NCBI GenBank assembly: GCA_024233785.1
Contig: JACKPD010000012.1
Span: forward strand, 1-64,000
DNA length: 64,000 nt
Direction: 5' to 3'
Origin: Spirochaetales bacterium
Lineage (GTDB): Bacteria > Spirochaetota > Spirochaetia > CADAEX01
The notes beneath the pieces are model-generated. The model searched no databases, was not told the DNA's origin, and was given only the letters and a program-made list of their open reading frames with translations. This document shows positions 1 to 8,411 of the stretch, piece by piece. Within the stretch, counting starts at the first letter, position 1. Each line of letters starts with the position of its first letter. Made by a program: the position numbers and the translations under genes.

Positions 1-264
1 ATCAAGGGCGGATGCGATCTGCCCGGTATGAAGAGAAGATGGGGATACAATAACAACAGCGTCAAGTTCCTCAAGTTTTATCATCTGACTGAAATCCGTA
101 AATCTGTGTTTTACATTCAGACGGTCTGCAGTTTTTGAGAGCATGTCCTTATTAAGGTCACAGAGAGCTGTCAATTCAGCATTTTCAATTTTACCCGCAA
201 TGTTTTCCGCGTGGCGGAGGCCGAGACGGCCAAGTCCTACTGAACCGATTTTAATTTTTTTCAT
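1..264 (-). CDS. Gfo/Idh/MocA-family oxidoreductase, N-terminal part (cut by window edge)
   Basis: Only the first 88 codons are inside the window; the gene runs off its left edge. The start ATG at 264 is preceded by a good AGGAG ribosome site. The peptide has the Rossmann motif GLGRLG at residues 10-15 and the order of strands typical of the NAD-binding half of this family, ending in a VIVSPSSLH segment that normally leads into the AGK.V..EKP active-site loop, which is not visible. Many members oxidise inositols or other sugars, and the next gene on the same strand is an inosose-isomerase-like protein, so a cyclitol or sugar dehydrogenase is likely. The substrate cannot be read from this fragment. 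Confidence 0.85.
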   Translation of the reverse strand, partial: MKKIKIGSVGLGRLGLRHAENIAGKIENAELTALCDLNKDMLSKTADRLNVKHRFTDFSQMIKLEELDAVVIVSPSSLHTGQIASALD

Positions 265-397
265 TTCAATCTCCTGCTTTTATGAGCATTTCTGTGTTTT
301 GCCTGATTTTTTTCAAATCTATCCATATTTCTGAAGTAAAAATTAAATTCTACCTGAGAATTTGTTATCGGATAGATGTAATGAAGTGACCACTCAA

Positions 398-1243
398 TTA
401 TTTATCCAGTATGAACCTGATTGATTCAGTAATCGCTTTCTTCAGCGCGGTTTTATCCATTTTTTGTATCATGTTTGAAAAGGGCTCAAAGGAAATAATT
501 CCTGTATATCCCTGTGTATCCATATCCTTGATCTGTTTTTTGTTGCCAATCCTGTCTTTGTCTGTAACCAGAACTCTGTGGCTGTCTCTCATCTCTCTGT
601 CCTGAATATTGTCTTCAACACCGGATATGTGGATAAGCCCTGTCTCATGCGGAAAATATTCCTTGTCAGTCCCAAGATAGTGATGGAATGTATCATGAAC
701 AACCTTGTAGCAGCATTCTTTGCTTCCGGGGTTTGCGCAGCCGGAGAGTGTTATTGCCTTGATACCGTCCTTTTTTCCCCTGATGGAGCATTCGCCGAAA
801 CCGAGAGGTTCAATAAGACCTGTTATTCCTGCATTTTTAAATATAGGCGAATAGGAAGAAAGTGCTTCTGCTGTATCCGCAATAAACTGCTCAGCGTTTC
901 TTTTGTCGTTTGTGTCATTATTGGGGCAGAGTATTATAGCACTGCAGGCTATTGCCTCACAAAGTTCAGCGGTCCTTTTTATTTCTTCTTCTGCTTTTTT
1001 GAAATTGGAAGGAAGGTTGAATTTCTGTATCGCATTTATAGTTGCAATTGCAATTCCTGCGTCTTTACACATTTTTTTAACTTCACCAGGTTTAAGGTCA
1101 TCAATAATTTTTCCATCACCCAGATCGTTGCGGAGTTCAATATATTTCAAGCCGCAATCTGCTGTTAAATCAATGAATTCCTTTAATGAAAGTTCAGGTG
1201 ATATAATCCTGTTTAAGGAAAAAATATTTGCTGTGAGCATCAT
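398..1243 (-). CDS. TIM-barrel sugar isomerase, inosose-isomerase-like (IolI/MocC type)
   Basis: A 281-residue xylose-isomerase-like TIM barrel. Probable metal and catalytic residues are Glu145 (LIEPLGF), Asp184 to His188 in VVHDTFHHYL, His205 in LIHISGVE and Glu253 (SFEPF). The HDTFHH plus HISGV pattern is that of proteins annotated as 2-keto-myo-inositol isomerases near inositol genes in rhizobia, rather than of endonuclease IV. Two ATGs are adjacent (1243 and 1240); GGAG lies five or eight bases upstream, so either could start translation. It lies upstream of the truncated Gfo/Idh dehydrogenase on the same strand, with a gap of about 130 bases, and is divergent from a ROK regulator. Inosose or a related keto-sugar is the likely substrate, by inference. 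Confidence 0.8.
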   Translation of the reverse strand: MMLTANIFSLNRIISPELSLKEFIDLTADCGLKYIELRNDLGDGKIIDDLKPGEVKKMCKDAGIAIATINAIQKFNLPSNFKKAEEEIKRTAELCEAIACSAIILCPNNDTNDKRNAEQFIADTAEALSSYSPIFKNAGITGLIEPLGFGECSIRGKKDGIKAITLSGCANPGSKECCYKVVHDTFHHYLGTDKEYFPHETGLIHISGVEDNIQDREMRDSHRVLVTDKDRIGNKKQIKDMDTQGYTGIISFEPFSNMIQKMDKTALKKAITESIRFILDK

Positions 1244-1327
1244 TGTTACTCCATAAATTTTTATTTTGTTATTTTAGCATAATTCCGTTATAAGTCAAGA
1301 TTTATATATAACAAAGTTACATAACAT

Positions 1328-1344
1328 AGTTTCTTAACAAAACT
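1328..1344. promoter_or_regulatory. possible ROK-regulator operator in the divergent intergenic region
   Basis: The sequence AGTTTCTTAACAAAACT is an imperfect inverted repeat and resembles the AGTTTnTT...AACAAACT arms known for XylR-type ROK operators. It lies between the isomerase gene (leftward) and the ROK gene (rightward), where such a site would be expected. A nearby partial copy, AACAAAGTTA, starts at about 1310. The match is weak, so the call is tentative. Confidence 0.3.
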
Positions 1345-1396
1345 TGTGGAATAGATTATCCCGTGTTAGTATTATAAGAAATTACGGATAGATAAC

Positions 1397-2641
1397 ATGA
1401 TTAAAAAGACGGGCAACAGGCCCAGAACAATTAGAAACAACAATCTCAAGCTGATGCTAAATCTTTATGGTGAACATAAAGCCCTTTCTGTCTCTGAAAT
1501 TTCAGCAAAGATAAATTTGAGCAGGACTACTGTCACAAAGATAAATGAAAAGCTTCTTGCCCTAAATCTTCTGGCTGCCTGCGGAAAGGGGGATTCAACT
1601 GATGAGGGAGGGAAGAGGCCGGGGCTTTACTCCCTGAACAGGGAGTATGGACATATTATCTGCTTTTATATTATCGAAGGGTTTATAAATGTGAAAATAT
1701 TTGATCTTTCTCTATCCATAATACTGGAGGAGAAGATTGAAACCGGCGAAGACGAATCACTAGAAATTATAATTTCAATTATCGGAAGGATAGTGAAAGA
1801 ATATTTATCACCTGATCAGCAGGATGGCAGCAGCAGGCTTCTTGGAATATCGGTCGCGGTTCATGGAATTGTTGATTCTGAGAATGGGATCTGCTATATT
1901 GCTACCCATTTTCCCTCCTGGGGGAGCAACAGGAATATAAAGAAAATGATCATTGAAAAAATCGGGCTTTCAATTCCAGTCCATGTTGACAGCTGGATAA
2001 GGTTCAAGGCATACAGCGCAAAAATAGAGGGAGAAGATCCTGTATTTAAAAATTATGTACTTCTTGATGCCGGGCAGCACGGAATTGTTTCAGGTGTTGT
2101 ATCAAACGGAGAGCTTTTCTCGGGGCATCATTATCTCTCGGGGGAGATCGGTCACACCATTGTCTCTGCTTCTGAGACAAAGCAGTGCTACTGCGGGGGA
2201 TACGGTTGCCTTGAAACCTATATTGATTGTAAAAGACTGGTTAAAAAAGCTGTTTCCCTGAAAAACAGATATCCGGCTTCGCTGATTTTTCAAAATAATC
2301 CTGAAAATCTGACCCCTGAAATATTTGATATTTTCAGAGCTTCCAATATGCATGATGAACTTGCCTGTTATCTTATAGATGAAATCGCAGGCTGGTTTGC
2401 CATCGGTCTTTCAAATATTTTTCTTATGTTTGATCCTGAAGTCATATATTTTGAGGGCGACTATTCCAATGCCGGAGATTATTTTGTAGGCAGGCTTAAT
2501 GAGAAAATTAATTCTGTTTCCCTTAACGGGCTTGAAAAAAACTTCAGGATTATTTTCCAGGACTCAAGGCACAGCATGACCATGCTCGGCGCTGCGGCAT
2601 TTGCGAGGGATTACTATCTTTTCAATAAAATAGAAGCCTGA
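1397..2641 (+). CDS. ROK-family transcriptional regulator (NagC/XylR type)
   Basis: The 414-residue protein has an N-terminal winged helix-turn-helix (about residues 18-60, including SVSEISAKINLSRTTVTKIN) followed by a ROK sugar-kinase-like domain. The zinc-binding signature CYCGGYGCLE sits around residues 263-272, just after the GEIGH motif, as in NagC, Mlc and XylR. The length is normal for ROK repressors. The gene is divergent from the TIM-barrel isomerase and the truncated dehydrogenase, which are its likely targets; the LacI gene follows on the same strand. ROK repressors normally bind a sugar or sugar phosphate; an inositol-like ligand is only suggested by the neighbours. The ribosome site is weak (GGATAG). 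Confidence 0.9.
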   Translation: MIKKTGNRPRTIRNNNLKLMLNLYGEHKALSVSEISAKINLSRTTVTKINEKLLALNLLAACGKGDSTDEGGKRPGLYSLNREYGHIICFYIIEGFINVKIFDLSLSIILEEKIETGEDESLEIIISIIGRIVKEYLSPDQQDGSSRLLGISVAVHGIVDSENGICYIATHFPSWGSNRNIKKMIIEKIGLSIPVHVDSWIRFKAYSAKIEGEDPVFKNYVLLDAGQHGIVSGVVSNGELFSGHHYLSGEIGHTIVSASETKQCYCGGYGCLETYIDCKRLVKKAVSLKNRYPASLIFQNNPENLTPEIFDIFRASNMHDELACYLIDEIAGWFAIGLSNIFLMFDPEVIYFEGDYSNAGDYFVGRLNEKINSVSLNGLEKNFRIIFQDSRHSMTMLGAAAFARDYYLFNKIEA

Positions 2642-2665
2642 TTCGGGATTAGCAAAAAAAACGGT

Positions 2666-2694
2666 TTCCAAAATAAAGCATTCTGTATCATAAT
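2666..2694 (+). promoter_or_regulatory. promoter of the LacI gene, apparently giving a leaderless transcript
   Basis: TTCCAA (2666-2671) and CATAAT (2689-2694) are spaced by 17 bases. The start codon of the LacI-type gene lies only seven bases past the -10 box and has no ribosome-binding sequence, so transcription would begin at or next to the A of the ATG. Confidence 0.45.
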
Positions 2695-2700
2695 ATATAT

Positions 2701-3729
2701 ATGGGTACTCCTGAAAAACTTACAATCGATGATGTCGCGAAATACTGCGGATGCTCAAGGGCTACGGTATCAAGGGTTATGAATCATGATAAACGGGTAA
2801 GACCTGAAACTGCTGAAGCTGTTGAGGCTGCCATGGAGAAACTCGGTTATCATCCCAATTCCATGGCAAGGGCCCTTTCCGCCGGAAAGACAAACACTGT
2901 AGCTGTTGTTGTCCCTGAAAAATGGCAGGAACAGCCTTACTATATAAAGCTGATCGATGCTATAGAAGATGTTGCAGATTCCAGAGGATATAATATAATT
3001 TTAAAGAGACGTAAATATATCGACTCTGTTTCAGAGCTTGTAAACCGCAAGCAGGTTGACGGTGTTATTTTCAGGAATATGGAAGAAACGGGGAAGGAAC
3101 TTGCCCTTTACGGTAAAATGGAAAGGATGGGTCTTCCTTTTATTCTTATTGGAAAACCTGTTTCAACCTATCCTTTTATAAAAGTTGATAATGTGGGAGG
3201 GGCGAGGGCTGTTGCTTCATACCTTGCTGAAGAGGGATATAAAAAAATCCTATTTATAAAAGGGCCTGAACTTCATGTGGATTCCATTGACCGGCTTGCG
3301 GGGCTTAAAATAGGTCTTTCAGAGAAAGGGTTTAACCTTGATAATCTCTTTCTTTCTGACGGGGATTATTCAACAGAGAGCGGTTATCATGCGGCAAAAG
3401 AATATTTTGCAAAAAACAAAGCAGATGCTGTATTCGCTGCCAATGACAGAATGGCGCTTGGTGTACTGCTTTACTGCAGGGAAAACGGGATAAAGGTGCC
3501 TGAAGAACTCGGCATAGTCGGGTTTGATGACAACTTTTTTGCCGAATATTTAACACCGTCCCTTACAACTGTTAAACCGCCTATGTATGAAATCGGAATT
3601 GTAGCAATGGAATCACTTATCAGAATGATTGAAAACAGTGAGAGGCCCAATATCAGGGTAATACTGCCGGCAGAGCTTATTATCAGGGAATCGTGCCGGG
3701 CGGGGATGAAGCCGGATAAAAAAACTTGA
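2701..3729 (+). CDS. LacI-family transcriptional regulator
   Basis: The 342-residue protein starts with the canonical LacI helix-turn-helix (residues 6-26, DDVAKYCGCSRATVSRVMN) and hinge (YHPNSMARALSAGKT), followed by a periplasmic-binding-protein-like effector domain; the GFDDNFFAEYLTPSLTTV stretch is typical of the C-terminal lobe. It lies directly before an ABC importer whose promoter overlaps the end of this gene and carries a LacI-type palindrome at 3770-3783, so it is very likely the local repressor of that importer. No ribosome-binding site precedes the ATG; see the promoter entry for the leaderless reading. Confidence 0.93.
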   Translation: MGTPEKLTIDDVAKYCGCSRATVSRVMNHDKRVRPETAEAVEAAMEKLGYHPNSMARALSAGKTNTVAVVVPEKWQEQPYYIKLIDAIEDVADSRGYNIILKRRKYIDSVSELVNRKQVDGVIFRNMEETGKELALYGKMERMGLPFILIGKPVSTYPFIKVDNVGGARAVASYLAEEGYKKILFIKGPELHVDSIDRLAGLKIGLSEKGFNLDNLFLSDGDYSTESGYHAAKEYFAKNKADAVFAANDRMALGVLLYCRENGIKVPEELGIVGFDDNFFAEYLTPSLTTVKPPMYEIGIVAMESLIRMIENSERPNIRVILPAELIIRESCRAGMKPDKKT

Positions 3730-3753
3730 CATCCGTTAATCTTAGGTTATAAT
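3726..3753 (+). promoter_or_regulatory. strong sigma-70-type promoter of the ABC importer operon
   Basis: A perfect TTGACA (3726-3731) and a perfect TATAAT (3748-3753) are separated by 16 bases. The -35 box overlaps the stop codon of the LacI gene. The first gene downstream is the binding-protein gene at 3814. Confidence 0.85.
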
Positions 3754-3769
3754 GGAGTTGTTACTAAAA

Positions 3770-3783
3770 TGTAAACGCTTCCA
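3770..3783. promoter_or_regulatory. LacI-type operator downstream of the -10 box
   Basis: TGTAAACGCTTCCA matches the LacI/CRE palindrome (TGWAARCGYTWNCA) with its central CG. It begins 16 bases after the TATAAT box, so a bound repressor would block initiation or early elongation. The adjacent LacI gene is the natural candidate to bind it; a global CcpA-like protein cannot be excluded. Confidence 0.75.
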
Positions 3784-3813
3784 TAAATATAACATAAAAA
3801 ATCAGGAGGAATT

Positions 3814-4968
3814 ATGAGAAAAAGTCTTATTATTCTGCTTGTTCTGCTGCTGACAGCAGGACTGGTATTCGCTGGCGGAAAAAAAGAAGCCGGAAAGATT
3901 GTTCTAATGACAGCTGGAGACACTAACATGCTTGCCATCCAGCAGAATGTTTTAGGTCCCCAGTTCGCGGCTAAGAACCCCGGCACAGGGCTGATCTCTG
4001 TTCATACCGGCCCGGGAAACGCCGGTTCCCAGAGAATCTATGAAAAACTTCTTGCGGAAAGTGAATCAAAGAAAGAAGTATGGGATATTGATGTTGCAAT
4101 CGTTCATGAAATTTTCATGAAATGGGCAATGGACAAGGACCTTCTTCTCCCATACGCAAAGGAAAATGATTCCTGGAAATATGTAACATCGCCTTTTGCA
4201 AAAAATACTCTCGGAGTTAATATTGAAGGCTATGCCATTCCCATGTTTCACAGCCAGACTGCGATAGCCTACAATCCGCAGTTTGTGAAAAATCCGCCGA
4301 AAACCTATGCTGAACTTGAGAAATGGGTTAAAGAAAACCCCGGAAAATTCGGGTACAACGGAGTCAAGGGCGGAGCATCAGGCGTTTCATTTGTTGTCGG
4401 ATGGGTTTACTGGAAAACAGGAAGATATGATAAACTTGCTATCACAGGTCCTGTAGAGCAGTCTGAAATCGCATCCTGGGAAGGAGCATACAAAGCTCTT
4501 GAGGATTTTAACCAGAATGTTACCTATACTGCAGGAAATGTCGGTACACTTGATGCGCTTAACAGGGGCGAAATATGGATGGGCCCGGTCTGGGTTGATA
4601 TGTTTTTTACCTTCATGAAGGAAGGTAAACTTAATCCTGAAACAAGAATGATACTTCCTGATCCGGGAATGCCTGGACAGCCGATGTATTATGTAATACC
4701 CAAAAAAGCCGCAAATCCGGAACTTGCCAAAAAATACATAGCATACGCAACTTCACCTGAAGTACAGGGAAAAGAGATTGTTGAAAAATTCAACTGGTAT
4801 CCCGGAATTGACGGGTCTTTCCTTGAAGGAAAAGTTCCGCCGGAAGTCTATAAAAAGATTTACAGCGATGTAACTCCGGCAGATTTGCAGAAAAAAGGCC
4901 TTTCATTCCCGCTTGCTGATTATCACACAGCAATGCTTGAATCATACGAGAAATGGGTCAGGAAATAA
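3814..4968 (+). CDS. ABC transporter extracellular substrate-binding protein (family 1)
   Basis: A 384-residue secreted binding protein. A hydrophobic signal peptide (about residues 1-20) ends in VFAGGKKEA, with no lipobox cysteine. The body has the layout of extracellular solute-binding protein family 1 (spermidine, iron, sugar and phosphodiester binders), including a GPVWVDMFF segment. AGGAGG lies ahead of the ATG. It heads the operon with two permeases and an ATPase. The operon is followed by a glycerophosphodiesterase and a TM0415-like kinase on the opposite strand. That resembles the Thermotoga arrangement in which the InoEFGK importer takes up myo-inositol phosphate, so an organophosphate or polyol ligand is plausible, but the ligand is not proven by the sequence. 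Confidence 0.88.
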   Translation: MRKSLIILLVLLLTAGLVFAGGKKEAGKIVLMTAGDTNMLAIQQNVLGPQFAAKNPGTGLISVHTGPGNAGSQRIYEKLLAESESKKEVWDIDVAIVHEIFMKWAMDKDLLLPYAKENDSWKYVTSPFAKNTLGVNIEGYAIPMFHSQTAIAYNPQFVKNPPKTYAELEKWVKENPGKFGYNGVKGGASGVSFVVGWVYWKTGRYDKLAITGPVEQSEIASWEGAYKALEDFNQNVTYTAGNVGTLDALNRGEIWMGPVWVDMFFTFMKEGKLNPETRMILPDPGMPGQPMYYVIPKKAANPELAKKYIAYATSPEVQGKEIVEKFNWYPGIDGSFLEGKVPPEVYKKIYSDVTPADLQKKGLSFPLADYHTAMLESYEKWVRK

Positions 4969-5837
4969 TGAGTGATTCCGTAATCGGAAGGAAGGGAGCA
5001 GTTCGTCTCCCTTCCTATGTATTCCTGCTGTTTCCGGCAGTAGCGTTTATTCTTATAATGTACGCTTACCCCTTTATTCTTTCTTTTGTTAAAAGTTTTG
5101 AACTGGACGGGGCTTTCTCTACAGCTAACTATAAAAAAGCTGTTGACCTTTATTATAAGGATATTACTTTTACCTTTCTGGTTACTCTTTTTAACAGTAC
5201 TCTCGCGACATTGCTCGGAGTTCTGCTTTCCGTTTATTTCAGGCTGAACGATTCATTTATTTCACGGACACTTATCAAGCTGTACAGGATCCCGATTTTT
5301 ATTCCGTTTGTTGTTGTAGCACAGATGATGAACAGCTTCCTTGCTCCCCATGGAATATTGAATCTGTTTCTGGGAAAAGTCGGGCTTGTAAACCTTGATA
5401 ATCCATTGCAGCTGTTTAACTTCGCAGGTCTTTCTTTCGGATTTGCATGGAAACTTATTCCATTTACCGTGATGATAATATTCGGCGGGTTTCAGATGAT
5501 AGACAACAGCTATATTGAGGCTGCGAGAAGCGCCGGCGCTAAACTGCATCAGATAATTATAAAAATACTTATTCCGATGAACAGTTCAAGCATTCTTGTC
5601 GCGCTTGTGCTTGTCTATTCACAGATAGTCGGAACCTTCACACTGCCCTATATGCTTATAGGGGGTAAAATACCGACAACTATTACTGTTGATATTGCTC
5701 ACAGGGTCAACTACTACAGAGATTTCGGGGTAGCAAATGCACTAGGGGTCTTTTCCTATATTATGGTTATTGTTACCGCGGTTTATTACCTGAAAATGAA
5801 TATGAGGGATGCAAAGATTTCGCATCCTCAAGGCTGA
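4968..5837 (+). CDS. ABC transporter permease (first of pair)
   Basis: An integral membrane protein of 289 residues with about six hydrophobic segments and the cytoplasmic EAA loop (EAARSAGA...ILIP) that contacts the ATPase. I choose the ATG at 4968, which overlaps the stop codon of the binding-protein gene (TAATG) and has AGGA in front of it, rather than the in-frame ATG 15 bases upstream. It works with the following permease and ATPase. The family is the binding-protein-dependent type used for spermidine, phosphodiesters or sugars. Confidence 0.9.
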   Translation: MSDSVIGRKGAVRLPSYVFLLFPAVAFILIMYAYPFILSFVKSFELDGAFSTANYKKAVDLYYKDITFTFLVTLFNSTLATLLGVLLSVYFRLNDSFISRTLIKLYRIPIFIPFVVVAQMMNSFLAPHGILNLFLGKVGLVNLDNPLQLFNFAGLSFGFAWKLIPFTVMIIFGGFQMIDNSYIEAARSAGAKLHQIIIKILIPMNSSSILVALVLVYSQIVGTFTLPYMLIGGKIPTTITVDIAHRVNYYRDFGVANALGVFSYIMVIVTAVYYLKMNMRDAKISHPQG

Positions 5838-5847
5838 AAGGGAAAAA

Positions 5848-6678
5848 ATGAAGAGTAAAAAATATTATTTCAAATTTTCAATGGACCTGCTTCTGTTTGT
5901 GCTTTCATTATTAATACTTTTCGGGCCGATGCTCAGCCTTGCTCTCTGGTCTGTCGCTGAGCAGTGGTACTGGCCCAATCTGCTTCCGCAGAAGGTGGGA
6001 TTTTCTTACTGGGCGCAGGCCCTGGGCCTGAAGATGAGTTTTGCCATAGGAGCTGTAAGCATCGTTCCCGCATTTCTAAGAAGTATTGCAATCGCGGTTG
6101 TAACAGTTGTTATTTCAATGTCAATAGCAATTCCTGCAGGTTATGCCCTTGCCAAATTCAAGGTGCCGTTCGCAAGCCTGCTTCTTCTGCTGTTTCTGAT
6201 GCCTAACGCGTTTCCGCAGCAGCCGATATTTGTAAACCTCTTAAGTATTTTTACTAAATGGGGGCTGGCCGGAACTGTAACAGGTGTAATTTTAGTCCAC
6301 GTCCTGGTAGGGCTTGTCTACGGGATATGGATAACAAGTTCAACATTCAAAGCAATACCGAACCATCTTATTGAGGCAGCCAGAAGTGTCGGAGCAGACA
6401 GCAGAACAGCTTTTCTTAAAATTACGCTGCCGCTTGCCGCGCCGGGGCTGCTTGCAAGTTCTGTATTTGTTTTTATAACATCGCTTGATGAATTTACAGG
6501 AACGTTTTTTATAGGTCTTCCATTTGTAAATACTCTTCCGCTGACGCTCTATTCGGCAAGCGGAACAAATATGCAGTTTGCATCGGTAATAGGAGTACTG
6601 CTCCTTATACCCAGTATTATATTTATGTCATTGGTCCAGAAGCTTCTTAAGGCAGAATATGTCGGGGGAATGGGTTAA
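5848..6678 (+). CDS. ABC transporter permease (second of pair)
   Basis: A 276-residue inner-membrane permease with the EAARSVGA...ITLP loop and about six membrane spans. The start at 5848 is chosen because AAAGGG lies just upstream; an open frame extends to 5809 but overlaps the end of the previous gene and lacks a ribosome site. It pairs with the preceding permease as a heterodimer and lies 10 bases from it. Confidence 0.9.
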   Translation: MKSKKYYFKFSMDLLLFVLSLLILFGPMLSLALWSVAEQWYWPNLLPQKVGFSYWAQALGLKMSFAIGAVSIVPAFLRSIAIAVVTVVISMSIAIPAGYALAKFKVPFASLLLLLFLMPNAFPQQPIFVNLLSIFTKWGLAGTVTGVILVHVLVGLVYGIWITSSTFKAIPNHLIEAARSVGADSRTAFLKITLPLAAPGLLASSVFVFITSLDEFTGTFFIGLPFVNTLPLTLYSASGTNMQFASVIGVLLLIPSIIFMSLVQKLLKAEYVGGMG

Positions 6679-6696
6679 TGCAATCCGGAGAAAAAA

Positions 6697-7755
6697 ATGT
6701 CTGAGCTCAGATTAAAAAATATATATAAAAGTTATGGAAAAACAGCTGTTATAAACGGCCTCAGCCTTGATGTAAAGGACGGCGAGCTTGTTACGCTTCT
6801 CGGACCTTCAGGCTGCGGAAAGACAACAACGCTTCGATGTGTTACAGGATTTTTAAATCCGGAAAAGGGCGATATTTATATAGGTGAAAAAAATATCACT
6901 GAAATTCCCCCGGAGAAAAGAGGGATCGGCCTTGTTTTTCAGAATTATGCACTGTGGCCGCACATGACAATATTTGAAAACCTTGCATTTGGTCTGCGGT
7001 TGAGAAAGATGAAGGATAACGTAATTCAAAAAAAAGTTATGGAAGGACTTTCAATAGTAAAGCTTGAAGATTTCGGGGACAGATATCCCAGGCAGCTTTC
7101 TGGCGGCCAGCAGCAGAGAGTTGCGCTTGCGAGAGCTATAGTGCTTGAACCTGATATTCTTCTCCTTGATGAACCTCTCTCCAATCTTGATGCGCTCCTA
7201 AGGGAGCAGATGAGGTTTGAAATAGGACAGATCCATAAAAATTTTAAAATAACAACAATCTATGTTACGCATGATCAGACAGAGGCAATGGTTATTTCCG
7301 ACAGGATAGTTATCCTTAATAAGGGAATAATAATGCAGCAGGGATCTCCGACCGAGGTATATTCAAAACCTGAAAATAAATTTGTAGCCGGGTTCATGGG
7401 AACAACAAACTTTATCCCGGGAGAAATATCTGAAACGAAAGGCAGCCGCCTTTTGATGACAACTGAAGGCGGCAGGAAACTGCTGTGCAGCGGACCGGAA
7501 GCGGAAAAAGGGAAAAAATGCGAAGCCGCCGTAAGGCCTGAAAACATTCTTTTTTGTCCGTCAGGCGAAACTGGGGAAAATATATTCCCTGCTCTTGTTA
7601 CAAGGGCCTCCTATACAGGCGACATGATTGATTATGAAATAGAGTTCGACGGCATAAGGCTGCGGGCAAGGGGAAGCGTAAAAGAGAGAGCTGAAGCCGG
7701 GGATAAAATCAATATTAAAATTGATCCTGATCACACTCCGGTTCTCTTTGAATAG
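6697..7755 (+). CDS. ABC transporter ATP-binding protein with TOBE domain (UgpC/PotA type)
   Basis: The 352-residue ATPase shows Walker A GPSGCGKTT, signature LSGGQQQRVALARA, Walker B LLLDEPLSNLDA and the switch histidine in YVTHDQTEA. The C-terminal 120 residues form a TOBE/OB-type regulatory domain with the AAVRPENI motif. This architecture belongs to importers of sugars, polyamines, iron or glycerophosphodiesters. It energises the two permeases just upstream. The gene ends the transporter part of the operon, with an HD-domain gene six bases downstream. Confidence 0.93.
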   Translation: MSELRLKNIYKSYGKTAVINGLSLDVKDGELVTLLGPSGCGKTTTLRCVTGFLNPEKGDIYIGEKNITEIPPEKRGIGLVFQNYALWPHMTIFENLAFGLRLRKMKDNVIQKKVMEGLSIVKLEDFGDRYPRQLSGGQQQRVALARAIVLEPDILLLDEPLSNLDALLREQMRFEIGQIHKNFKITTIYVTHDQTEAMVISDRIVILNKGIIMQQGSPTEVYSKPENKFVAGFMGTTNFIPGEISETKGSRLLMTTEGGRKLLCSGPEAEKGKKCEAAVRPENILFCPSGETGENIFPALVTRASYTGDMIDYEIEFDGIRLRARGSVKERAEAGDKINIKIDPDHTPVLFE

Positions 7756-7760
7756 TCCAT

Positions 7761-8411
7761 ATGTACAGCAACAGTACAACACTGAATTCGCTTGATGATA
7801 TAATAAAGATTTCATATTCCGGGGAGATTGAAACAATATCCCCGGAAATAGAGCGGCTTTCGGATATCCGGGAAAATGACGGGTTCCACGACAATGATCC
7901 TGTGCTTCATCATGTTAAGCGTGTTGTGGAAAACATTATTCTGATTCTGGACAACATCCGGCATTCAGGTGATTATTTCAACTCATTCATCGGAATCTGC
8001 AGAAGAAAGGATCTTCTGGTAGTTTCTGCTGTTTTCCATGACATAGCTAAAAGCAAAGTATTCAGGGAAGATGACGGTATAACATCCTGTCCCGGACACG
8101 AGTCAGCGGGTGTTGAAATGATAAGAGAGTTCTTTGCCGGCAGACATCCAGGGGATGCGGAACTTGATTATATCCTTAAAATTGTTGAGGCTCACGGGAT
8201 CCCGCATATTTATCTCAAGCCGGATAACGTAAATATAGATAGGGATTTTGATATGCTTGCAGAGAGGTATTCAGGTATTTACCCCGATCTTCTTCTTTTT
8301 CTGAAAGCTGATGTCGCGGGATCTCAGCTTGAAACAAAAAACAGAAACCTGTTTGATTTTATAAACAATTATCTTGATAAAAGAATTGAATATGCTTTCA
8401 GTCTGAAATAA
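7761..8411 (+). CDS. HD-domain phosphohydrolase-like protein
   Basis: The 216-residue protein carries an HD metal-binding pattern: LHHVKR near residue 52, FHDIAKSKVF with the His-Asp pair at about residues 93-94, PGHESAG and EAHGIPH. This order is seen in small HD phosphohydrolases. It begins five bases after the ATPase stop codon without a clear ribosome site, so translational coupling is likely. Its substrate is unknown; its place next to a glycerophosphodiesterase and sugar kinase is compatible with acting on a phosphorylated metabolite or nucleotide. The 3' end overlaps the end of the convergent phosphodiesterase gene by 14 bases. Confidence 0.75.
   Translation: MYSNSTTLNSLDDIIKISYSGEIETISPEIERLSDIRENDGFHDNDPVLHHVKRVVENIILILDNIRHSGDYFNSFIGICRRKDLLVVSAVFHDIAKSKVFREDDGITSCPGHESAGVEMIREFFAGRHPGDAELDYILKIVEAHGIPHIYLKPDNVNIDRDFDMLAERYSGIYPDLLLFLKADVAGSQLETKNRNLFDFINNYLDKRIEYAFSLK

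Noticed and set aside
578..1168. Long open frame on the plus strand opposite the isomerase gene.
   Set aside because: It has no recognisable protein features and no ribosome site; the minus-strand gene has family motifs and a good start.
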